From contig CBDHEM010000069.1 in NCBI GenBank assembly GCA_965261955.1, positions 930,001 to 994,000 on the forward strand: a stretch of 64,000 nt of DNA, written 5' to 3'. Shown here piece after piece: positions 8,759 through 16,538 of this stretch. A program made the position numbers and the translations under genes. Source of the stretch: JABAAI01 sp965261955 (GTDB taxonomy: Bacteria > Spirochaetota > Leptospiria > Leptospirales > Leptonemataceae). The notes under the pieces were generated by a model. It was given only the letters and a program-made list of their open reading frames with translations, did not search any database and had not been told where the DNA came from. Each line of letters opens with the position of its first letter. Position 1 is the first letter of the stretch.

Positions 8759-10283
8759 TATATAGTCAGCCTTGAAAAACCAGAATACTATGGATATTTC
8801 GCATTTATAAGCTATTCTGAAGTAAAAAGTAGTACCCATAATCGCAAGGTTTTGCGAAAAGGTGTTCAAAAGCTTGTGTTTTTCAAGCATTATTTTTCAG
8901 AGGTTCCCTATGTTAGCTCAAAAAAAAAATGATTATCAAAGAGACTTGTTTAAGACGAATTTGGAAGGTATGCTCAATCATAATGAGCCCTTATTTCGTT
9001 TAGCTCAGAAAATAGATTGGGAAAAGTTTGATACTGAATTTGGTAAACTCTATTGTCCTGACAATGGCCGTCCAGCCAAGTTAACCCGCTTGATGGTAGG
9101 ACTGCATTACTTAAAAGCCACATTTAATGAAAGTGATGAAAGTGTTTTAGATAAATGGGTTCAAAATGTCTATTGGCAACACTTTTGCGGATACCAAGAA
9201 TTCCAGCAGGAAGCTCCTTGTGATCATAGCACATTAAGCAGATGGCGTAAGCGTATAAAATCTAAAGGGATGGAAAAGCTTTTAGAAGAAACAATTCGTT
9301 GTGCTCTTTCTAATAAATTACTGCGTAGACATCATGTCCAAAAAGTAAATGTAGATACAACAGTTCAGGAAAAGGCCATTACATATCCAACAGATGGTAA
9401 ACTATATTTTAAAGCTTTACAATATTTATCAGAACTGGCTAAGAGAAATAATATTCGTCTTCGCCAAAGTTATTCTCGTTTATCTAAAAAGTCATTATTA
9501 ATGCAGAACCGATATTTTAGAGGACGTAAATACAGACTTGCAAGGCGTGAGCAAAAGAGCTTAAAAACCTATTTTGGCCGTGTTTTACGGGATGTAGAGC
9601 GTAAATTACATTCTATAGACTTACATAAAAATTATGAATCTTCTTTGTGTCTTCTTCACCGTCTTTACGATCAAACCAAGGATAGCAAAAACAAAGTTTA
9701 TAGTTTACATGCACCGGAAGTAGAATGTATCTCTAAAGGAAAAACGCATAAGAAGTATGAATTTGGATGTAAGGCGAGTTACGTGACAAGTAGTCAAGGT
9801 AACTTTGTTTTAGGCGCGATGGCAAAACATGGTAATCCTTTTGATGGGCATACATTACCATCGGCCATAGAACAGGTAGAAAGGTTTTTACCCAATTCAT
9901 TAAGTGTAAAAGAAGTTTTTGTGGATAGAGGTTATAGAGGAGCGAAAGTTAAAGATGGGATAACAGTTCACATTGTTGGCGCAAAGAGGAAGAAAAAAAT
10001 GAAACGTAGTTTACGCAAGTGGATGAAAAGAAGAGCCGCTATTGAACCCATCATTGGTCACATGAAGAATGATGGAGGTGTACGACGAAATCACCTCTTA
10101 ACGCAAGAAGGTGATAAGATGTATGCGGTTTTACTAGGTGCTGGCTTTAATATGAGAAAATTGCTAAAAGCTTTTTCTTGGCTTAAATTTATTCCGCAAT
10201 ATCTGACTAATATTTCCTTAAAAAAGGAAATATGGGTTATGGCATTTTCTTAATATAGTGCCTTTTTCAAGCTTAACTATATA
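8759..10283 (+). mobile_element. IS5-type insertion sequence, copy A (apparently intact)
   Basis: The element is bounded by TATATAGTCAGCCTTGAAAAA on the left and TTTTTCAAGCTTAACTATATA on the right, 21-bp imperfect inverted repeats matching at 18 positions. It carries one full-length transposase frame. Its right TATATA is at the same time the left end of copy B, so the two copies abut head to tail. Because TATATA is its own reverse complement, the exact border between terminal repeat and target duplication cannot be fixed. Confidence 0.85.
8910..10253 (+). CDS. IS5-family (DDE) transposase, copy A
   Basis: A 447-residue transposase starting MLAQKKNDYQRDL at 8910; an earlier in-frame ATG at 8862 would add 16 residues from the element's leader and is less likely. 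It has the N-terminal IS5-type region (LMVGLHYLKATF, HSTLSRWRKR), a DDE core with NVDTTVQEKAI (first Asp near residue 150), FVDRGYRGAKV for the second Asp, and a C-terminal RRAAIEPIIGHMKND giving the catalytic Glu and the Y-independent GHMK motif of the family. It would cut and rejoin the ends of its own element. No frame interruption is seen. Confidence 0.9.
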   Translation: MLAQKKNDYQRDLFKTNLEGMLNHNEPLFRLAQKIDWEKFDTEFGKLYCPDNGRPAKLTRLMVGLHYLKATFNESDESVLDKWVQNVYWQHFCGYQEFQQEAPCDHSTLSRWRKRIKSKGMEKLLEETIRCALSNKLLRRHHVQKVNVDTTVQEKAITYPTDGKLYFKALQYLSELAKRNNIRLRQSYSRLSKKSLLMQNRYFRGRKYRLARREQKSLKTYFGRVLRDVERKLHSIDLHKNYESSLCLLHRLYDQTKDSKNKVYSLHAPEVECISKGKTHKKYEFGCKASYVTSSQGNFVLGAMAKHGNPFDGHTLPSAIEQVERFLPNSLSVKEVFVDRGYRGAKVKDGITVHIVGAKRKKKMKRSLRKWMKRRAAIEPIIGHMKNDGGVRRNHLLTQEGDKMYAVLLGAGFNMRKLLKAFSWLKFIPQYLTNISLKKEIWVMAFS

Positions 10284-11828
10284 GTCAGCCTTGAAAAACC
10301 AGAATACTATGGATCTTTCGCATTTATAAGCCATTCTGAAGTAAAAAGTAGTACCCATAATCGCAAGGTTTTGCGAAAAGGTGTTCAAAAGCTTGTGTTT
10401 TTCAAGCATTATTTTTCAGAGCTTCCCTATGCTAGCTCAAAAAAAAAATGATTATCAAAGAGACTTGTTTAAGACGAATTTGGAAGGTATGCTCAATCGT
10501 AATGAGCCCTTATTTCGTTTAGCTCAGAAAATAGATTGGGAAAAGTTTGATACTGAATTTGGTAAACTCTATTATCCTGACAACGGCCGCCCAGCCAAGT
10601 CAACCCGCTTGATGGTAGGACTGCATTACTTAAAAGCCACATTTAATGAAAGTGATGAAAGTGTTTTAGATAAATGGGTTCAAAATGTCTATTGGCAACA
10701 CTTTTGCGGATACCAAGAATTCCAGCAGGAAGCTCCTTGTGATCACAGCACATTAAGCAGATGGCGTAAGCGTATAAAATCTAAAGGGAGGGATAGAAAA
10801 GCTTTTGGAAGAAACAATTCATTGTGCTCTTTCTAATAAATTACTGCGTAGACATCATGTCCAAAAAGTAAATGTAGATACAACAGTTCAGGAGAAGGCC
10901 ATTACATATCTAACAGATGGTAAACTATATTTTAAAGCTTTACGATATTTGTCAGAACTGGCTAAGAGAAATAATATTCGTCTTCGCCAAAGTTATTCTC
11001 GTTTATCTAAAAAGTCATTATTAATGCAGAACCGATACTTTAGAGGACGTAAATACAGACTTGCAAGGCGTGAGCAAAAGAGCTTAAAAACCTATTTTGG
11101 CCGTGTTTTACGGGATGTAGAGCGTAAATTGCATTCTATGGATTTACATAAAAATTATGAATCTTCTTTGTGTCTTCTTCATCGTCTTTACGATCAAACC
11201 AAGGATAGCAAAAACAAAGTTTATAGTTTACATGCGCCGGAAGTAGAATGCATCTCTAAAGGGGAAACGCATAAGAAGTATGAATTTAGATGTAAGGCGA
11301 GTTACGTGACAAGTAGTCAAGGTAACTTTGTTTTAGGCGCGATGGCAAAACACGGTAATCCTTTTGATGGGCATACATTATCATTGGATCGGCCATACGG
11401 ATCGCCTATAGAACAGGTAGAAAGGTTTTTACCCAATTCATTAAGCGTAAAAGAAGTTTTTGTGGATAGAGGTTATAGAGGAGCGAAAGTTAAAGATGGG
11501 ATAACAGTTCACATTGTTGGCGCAAAGAGGAAGAAAAAAATGAAACGTAGTTTACGCAAGTGGATGAAAAGAAGAGCAGCCATTGAACCCATCATTGGTC
11601 ACATGAAGAATGTATGATTGAGGTGTACGAAGAAATCACCTCTTAACGCAAGAAGGTGATAAGATGTATGCGGTTTTACTAGGTGCTGGCTTTAATATGA
11701 GAAAATTGCTAAAAGCTTTTTCTTGGCTTAAATTTATTCCGCAATATCTGACTGATTTTTCCTTAAAAAAGGAAGTATGGGTTATGGCATTTTCTTAATA
11801 TAGTGCCTTTTTCAAGCTTAACTATATA
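10278..11828 (+). mobile_element. IS5-type insertion sequence, copy B (degenerate)
   Basis: A second copy of the same element, sharing its left TATATA with the right end of copy A and ending TTTTTCAAGCTTAACTATATA at 11828. It is nearly identical at the DNA level but carries small insertions that break the transposase. Its right end interrupts the GLUG-protein fragment that follows. Confidence 0.85.
10429..11797 (+). pseudogene. IS5-family transposase, copy B, frameshifted
   Basis: Compared with copy A there is a 4-bp insertion around 10787-10795 (GGGAGGGATAG in place of GGGATGG), which shifts the frame; an in-frame addition of 18 bp near 11385-11407 adds six residues after GHTL; and a further small insertion near 11610 introduces a stop. 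The coding region therefore survives only as two overlapping frames (10429-10836 and about 10805-11617) plus an untranslated tail. It is very unlikely to be active on its own, but its ends could still be recognised by copy A transposase. Confidence 0.9.
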
Positions 11829-12456
11829 ACACCGCGGGCAACTGACTCGTTGTACCAAAGTCCCAGTTCCCCATAGCTCCAGTCGTCCAGCCCATAGTGG
11901 AGGAGAGGGCCGCGATTCCGACGGCTGTTTGAGACACGCACACGCTGACCGAACACGCACCAGTGCCAATGCCATTGGTGCCATAGCCATCCACAAAGTA
12001 GTTCTTTTCGGTTACAGAACCATAAGCCAGCCCGATGAGCCCGCCGACATTATCTCTACCGACTACATAGGCATCTGTCACACCTATATTCTTAATCTTA
12101 CTACCTCTGGAGATAAAGGCAAACAAGCCTACATTCTCCGTAGATGGACGCTTGATGTAGAGGCTGGTGATTTTATGGCCGGCCCCATCGAAGCTACCGG
12201 TGAAGCTATTTCTATAACCATTTGCTATGGGCGTAAAGCCAGTGCAAGTGGCTGCGTTTCCATTGCTACCGGTATAGCCAACGCAATTAGAGCCGCCCTC
12301 GTAACGGCTTGGGCTGGCGTCGATATCATTGCCCAAGCGGTAGTGTTTACTTAGATCATTTTTAACAATTTTGAGTTGGGCATAGGTAGTGATCATGATG
12401 GGACCCGGACCATTGTTAGTAGTGGGACCCGAATCCTTGAATCTTAAGGGACCCAA
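11823..12456 (-). pseudogene. GLUG-motif surface protein fragment, cut by IS copy B
   Basis: A minus-strand frame of about 211 residues contains TTYAQLKIVKNDL, FTGSFDGAGHKI, NVGLFAFISRG and NVGGLIGLAYGSV, the repeat pattern of GLUG-containing secreted or surface proteins (often adhesin-like). There is no signal peptide and the reading starts in mid-domain, so the 5' part is missing. The last codons and stop are supplied by the IS terminal repeat, showing that the IS cut the gene. Local GC content is clearly above the neighbours, consistent with a foreign or repeat-rich origin. Confidence 0.65.
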
Positions 12457-12748
12457 TGGGGCACTTTTCTATTTTCAGAACTACAAGCAGAATAAAGTAC
12501 AATGGAGAGTATTGGGATCGTGAAGAAGAACAGGGTTGCGCTTTGTTTACAGCCCCGCAAGACAGGGGATAGCATACGTTTAGTCATGCTGGTTCCGATA
12601 GTTTTCACACGATTGACCTCTTTTTTGGCACGTCAGCTTCTATCTCAATTACGCACTCAATTACGCACACGCTCCCAAGGCAGAAGATTCCATCTGCTCC
12701 AAATTAAGCAGGGCATATATCAAACTAATTTTGGGAAGATGGCGTTCT

Positions 12749-12831
12749 GTGGAAGGCTTTGCGATTGGAAGGCTTTGCCAAGGCAAACATAGAGCAAAGC
12801 CCTCGGTTTTAAGGGCGCGAAAAATAGAAGG
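12749..12831. repeat. Dispersed repeat of the island, second copy
   Basis: This copy contains GGAAGGCTTTGCCAAGG, AGCAAAGCC and TTAAGGGCGCGAAAAA in the same order as 7019-7091. The region 12457-12888 otherwise shows only a frame at 12502-12792 with no protein-like features. Confidence 0.5.
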
Positions 12832-12888
12832 TGGAAAGTATTTTATGTAAATAGCTTGTACTCTAAGACCCAAAGAAAGGAGTAGATT

Positions 12889-12983
12889 ATGAATAAATTA
12901 ATAAACATTCAACGAGAAAAAGAACTTGTTTGCAGTACAAGTATCAAAAAGCTGAAGCAATCTTGGATGAATGACTACAAGAA
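12889..12983 (+). pseudogene. Truncated small gene interrupted by a palindromic repeat
   Basis: A clear AAAGGAG site precedes the ATG at 12889, and the frame reads MNKLINIQREKEL onwards for about 32 residues. It then enters the repeat at 12984, whose sequence supplies the rest of the open frame up to 13092. The strong ribosome site and sudden loss of protein-like sequence suggest a real gene truncated by insertion. No family can be named from so short a piece. Confidence 0.4.
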
Positions 12984-13080
12984 GGGACTGTTACAAAACA
13001 CAAAAAAACAGGAAAGTAACCGTCTAGAATGCCTTAGCTCGGTGATTCATAGCACTCTATTTGCATTTCGTAGCAGTCCC
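12984..13080. repeat. Small palindromic (MITE-like) repeat with clear terminal inverted repeats
   Basis: This 97-bp segment begins GGGACTGTTACAAAAC and ends GTAGCAGTCCC; the inverse of the right end, GGGACTGCTAC, matches the left at 10 of 11 bases. The core AGAATGCCTTAGCTCGGTGATT is shared in diverged form with the copies at 8449, 26101 and 51068. It is non-coding. Confidence 0.65.
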
Positions 13081-13259
13081 ATGCATGGTTAGTTTTTTGA
13101 TTTTTTTGCCATACACATGTTTTCCACCCCAAGCAATAAATCAATTACACGGAAAAGATTATTTGTAATATCAATACTTTTTTGTTGTTTCTCTTATTTA
13201 GCATATTACACAGTTACTTTCTTAATATAAAGAATACTTTTATTTGCCTGAAATTTTAT

Positions 13260-13736
13260 ATGAAGCTGAATAAAATTAACTTATCTGATCGATTACAAGA
13301 AATGGGATATGATTTGCCCAAATTAAATCCACCGATTGCTTCATACGTACCTGCCAAATCATGGAATAACCTTATTTTTGTTAGTGGACAGCTTCCTCTG
13401 CAAGAACAAGGTAAACGACTGATGATGGAGGGTAAAATGACTATGAGAAGTAGCCTAGCCGAAGCACAAAAAGCCATCGCTCAATGTTTTCTGAATGGGT
13501 TAGCTGCCGCCATAGAAAGTATTCCTTCCACAGACGAAATCAAAGGGGTCTTGCGACTCGGAGCTTATATCGCTTGTGAATCCGACTTTACACAGCACCA
13601 TTTAGTTGCAAACGGTGCATCTAATTTAGCACAAGAACTGTTTGGGAAACAAGGCCTACACTCCCGCTCTGCAATCGGAGTACCCTCTTTACCCTTGGAT
13701 AGCACCGTCGAATTAGAAATAACTTTTTATACATAA
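13260..13736 (+). CDS. RidA/YjgF-like protein
   Basis: A 158-residue protein starting MKLNKINLSDRLQ, with the RidA fold signatures NNLIFVSGQLP near residue 38 and VLRLGAYIACESDF near 98. RidA proteins hydrolyse reactive enamine/imine intermediates from PLP enzymes. This longer form, with an N-terminal extension and PSLPLDSTVELEI at the end, resembles the 150-residue YjgF subgroup, in which the catalytic arginine is often altered, so deaminase activity is not assured. The frame is open upstream to 13182, but the ATG at 13260 is where family similarity begins. Confidence 0.75.
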   Translation: MKLNKINLSDRLQEMGYDLPKLNPPIASYVPAKSWNNLIFVSGQLPLQEQGKRLMMEGKMTMRSSLAEAQKAIAQCFLNGLAAAIESIPSTDEIKGVLRLGAYIACESDFTQHHLVANGASNLAQELFGKQGLHSRSAIGVPSLPLDSTVELEITFYT

Positions 13737-13753
13737 TATATGATTAGTAAGAT

Positions 13754-14329
13754 ATGAACGCAGAAGAAAGGAATCCTATTGAGGGGAAATACCCATTGCA
13801 AAGTAACTTTGGAAGTATTTCCCTCCTAAGCCGTGTTTTCTTCCTAAATTGGTGTGTACTTTTTTATAGAGCTTTTAAAAAATTAATTTTATTCTTGGCT
13901 AACTTAACTCTTATACAATTTATATACACTATAGTCTGTTTGGTTATGATAGTCAGTTGTTTTTATCCTTGGTTTTATTATCCGATTAGATTTTTTGAGC
14001 AAAGTCAACAGCTTAGCTCAGCCATTCGATGGTTTTTCTCCCTTTCTATTCTATTTGATCTGTTCTTCCTTTTCATTGATTTTCCATTTCGAAAACTTAT
14101 AGCCGTAATTCTTTTATTTTCTACTTTGGGGATATTTACTTTTGGATTACTATCACCAGAGACTATTCATATTTCAATAAAAACAAGTGAGTATAAAATA
14201 GGCATTGCATTTTGGGTTTATGGTGCAGGGATTTTGTTATTATTAGTTTTGATTCGTGCTCTATCTTCTTCTCCTATGCAACTAAAACAATTCAAAGAAT
14301 ATTTACTTACGTACTCTAATTTGAAATAA
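13754..14329 (+). CDS. Integral membrane protein of unknown function
   Basis: The 191-residue protein has a soluble, charged N-terminus of about 25 residues and four hydrophobic segments, roughly at residues 42-75, 93-115, 117-135 and 152-172. No family is recognised. It lies 17 bp after the RidA-like gene and 23 bp before the next gene, so the three are probably co-transcribed. Confidence 0.6.
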   Translation: MNAEERNPIEGKYPLQSNFGSISLLSRVFFLNWCVLFYRAFKKLILFLANLTLIQFIYTIVCLVMIVSCFYPWFYYPIRFFEQSQQLSSAIRWFFSLSILFDLFFLFIDFPFRKLIAVILLFSTLGIFTFGLLSPETIHISIKTSEYKIGIAFWVYGAGILLLLVLIRALSSSPMQLKQFKEYLLTYSNLK

Positions 14330-14352
14330 AAATATAAGATGTATTTTCACAA

Positions 14353-16443
14353 ATGGCTTTAGAAAACATTTCAAATAATTTATCTACACTAGATCCTGCT
14401 ACGGCCCGTAAAATGTTTGTTTCTACAAGCATGGAAAGTGAAAATGCTGATGAAGCTTTCACGAAAAATCTTAGAAATCTATCTATGATTTATGAAGCCT
14501 TACAAAATAGTTTAACAGGCATAGGGAACAAAAATACGCTTCATTATCCTACAATACAAGAATTGAATCGCTATTTGGCCATTTACAAACGTAGTATTTC
14601 AGACCGGTCTCCCATGCTCACAGATACAGAAATATTACAAAATGCTCTAATTCTATGTGCACAAAGAAATCCATTCATGCATATTTTACGCAGAGGAAAA
14701 AGCACAAAAAATGGCTTGGTTTTTGAGACTAGCCTTGTTGCTCCTACTGAGAAAAATTTAAATAAAGTCTCTAATGCTTACAAAACGATAGTTGAAGAGT
14801 GTGGGAGTGCACTTAGAAAAATTAATGAAAAAGATTTTGAAAATACAATTCTTAGGGAGCTGCAAAATTCTTTAGAGAGTAGGCAACCTGAAGTAAGAAT
14901 TGGTCGCGTTGACCACATTTTACGTGGATGTTATCTAAATGAAAAAAATATCGGAGTTATTCCTAGCGATTCTAAAAAGCATATTCAAATTGTTAATCAA
15001 ATTATTTTTGATAATATATATAAACCTGTTATAATGAATGGTATACGGTCACAAATATTAGTTTCTTTCCCATGCAATGATTTACGAAAAGATAGCGGAA
15101 TACATGAAAAATGCTTTTATGATATAGTTCATTTTGCAGATGCCGAGTACATTAAGAGGCGTCTCATTGTTCTTTCTAAATTTTTAAACCATTCTGTTTT
15201 CACACATTATTGGGATTCAAATGCAGAAACTATACTTAAACATTCTTTGGATGTAGATGAAATTACCCAAGACGAGTATCAAAAAAAAATAAGTGAGGGT
15301 GTCTTATCTGCAATAAAAAAAAGCCAAGAAAAAATTCCTCCATACCTCATTCATCTAGTTACAGAAATCATCAAATTAATAGAATGGAAACAAAATTATA
15401 ATATTAAAATAGAAAAAGATCGAAAACAAAGCAGTCTGAATGCTCTGGTAAGCATTTTAAAAAAATCAAATGATTTATATCAAACTAGAAATAAAAAATG
15501 GTTTTCTGAAAATAGTGAAATGATCCTGCTTATACTACGAAATAAAATTCCAGGTATTATGGGCTGTACTGATCCTTACATAAACCCATTCCAAATGGAT
15601 GCTAATTTCAATTATAGCAAAAATGATTTAACAATGTTCTTCTTATTGAATAATAGGAATGCAATAGGCAATGCTATTAAGAATGCAATTAAAGCATATG
15701 AAAAAAATGGGAATAATTTTCTGTTACATGTTTTAGAAAATATCCTTAGAATTCGTACAGAAGAAAGAGAAGAAGTAAAAAAATATGTACCTCCTGTATA
15801 TCTTGATCAATTGGAAGAGGCATTGGAAAAAAGCTATTTGCCACATCTACCTTGGTGGGCTCGTGTCTATAGTTTTTTACTATACAATGGAAAACTAACT
15901 TCGGCACAAAAAAAGAAAATTAAAGACTCAATTGAGGAAGTAAGCAAGAAAACAATTGAAATAAACTATAATAAGAAAGATGTGCCTAAGCCAAAAAGTT
16001 TTGAAACAAAAACTGAATTTCGCAAAGAAATGAAACGCCTACAAGAAGGTCAATCCCCTGAAGAAAAAGTACTGATAAAAAAATGTTGTTTGTTCTTAGA
16101 TGACCAATGGGATAAACAAATATATCCAACAAAAGATGATGTTTTAAATCTGGCCGGTGCTCAAGTAAAGCTTATGAGAAAAATACTTGGATTTGTTCAG
16201 GTAAGAGCGACATCCGGACGCCAGATTGTTTCCATATTTGTAAATGGTTTGGGAGAAATATACGCATCAGAAAATTATCTGATGAAAAATAACGACAAAT
16301 TGACTACCTTTTTTGAAAAAAAGAAAAAAGAAGAAGAAACAGTTGTACTTGAAGGCAAAACCTACTTATCAACTGATAAGAAAAAAGTAAACCTATATGA
16401 TGCAATACTAAGTCACCTTAGAAAGATAAAATCTATGATTTAG
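14353..16443 (+). CDS. Large soluble protein of unknown function (696 residues)
   Basis: A long, lysine-rich, mostly helical protein without signal peptide or membrane segment. It has no motif recognised here; the middle (residues 190-360) and the C-terminal part (about 560-640, including LAGAQVKLMRKILGFVQVRA) look the most ordered, and a run of K and E residues follows near 655. Coding potential is supported by length and by tight spacing to the membrane-protein gene before it. The position just upstream of leuS does not by itself suggest a role. Confidence 0.7.
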   Translation: MALENISNNLSTLDPATARKMFVSTSMESENADEAFTKNLRNLSMIYEALQNSLTGIGNKNTLHYPTIQELNRYLAIYKRSISDRSPMLTDTEILQNALILCAQRNPFMHILRRGKSTKNGLVFETSLVAPTEKNLNKVSNAYKTIVEECGSALRKINEKDFENTILRELQNSLESRQPEVRIGRVDHILRGCYLNEKNIGVIPSDSKKHIQIVNQIIFDNIYKPVIMNGIRSQILVSFPCNDLRKDSGIHEKCFYDIVHFADAEYIKRRLIVLSKFLNHSVFTHYWDSNAETILKHSLDVDEITQDEYQKKISEGVLSAIKKSQEKIPPYLIHLVTEIIKLIEWKQNYNIKIEKDRKQSSLNALVSILKKSNDLYQTRNKKWFSENSEMILLILRNKIPGIMGCTDPYINPFQMDANFNYSKNDLTMFFLLNNRNAIGNAIKNAIKAYEKNGNNFLLHVLENILRIRTEEREEVKKYVPPVYLDQLEEALEKSYLPHLPWWARVYSFLLYNGKLTSAQKKKIKDSIEEVSKKTIEINYNKKDVPKPKSFETKTEFRKEMKRLQEGQSPEEKVLIKKCCLFLDDQWDKQIYPTKDDVLNLAGAQVKLMRKILGFVQVRATSGRQIVSIFVNGLGEIYASENYLMKNNDKLTTFFEKKKKEEETVVLEGKTYLSTDKKKVNLYDAILSHLRKIKSMI

Positions 16444-16538
16444 ACGAAAAGTTTTTCTCTTCTTTAGATAAAAGACACATACCACATCCAAAAATATTAA
16501 AAAAATGTGGACTAGAGTAATAGTCAATCTAGATTGAT

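Noticed and set aside
12502..12792. Plus-strand frame of 96 codons
   Set aside because: The translation shows no domain or plausible composition, overlaps a dispersed repeat at its end, and has no ribosome site.
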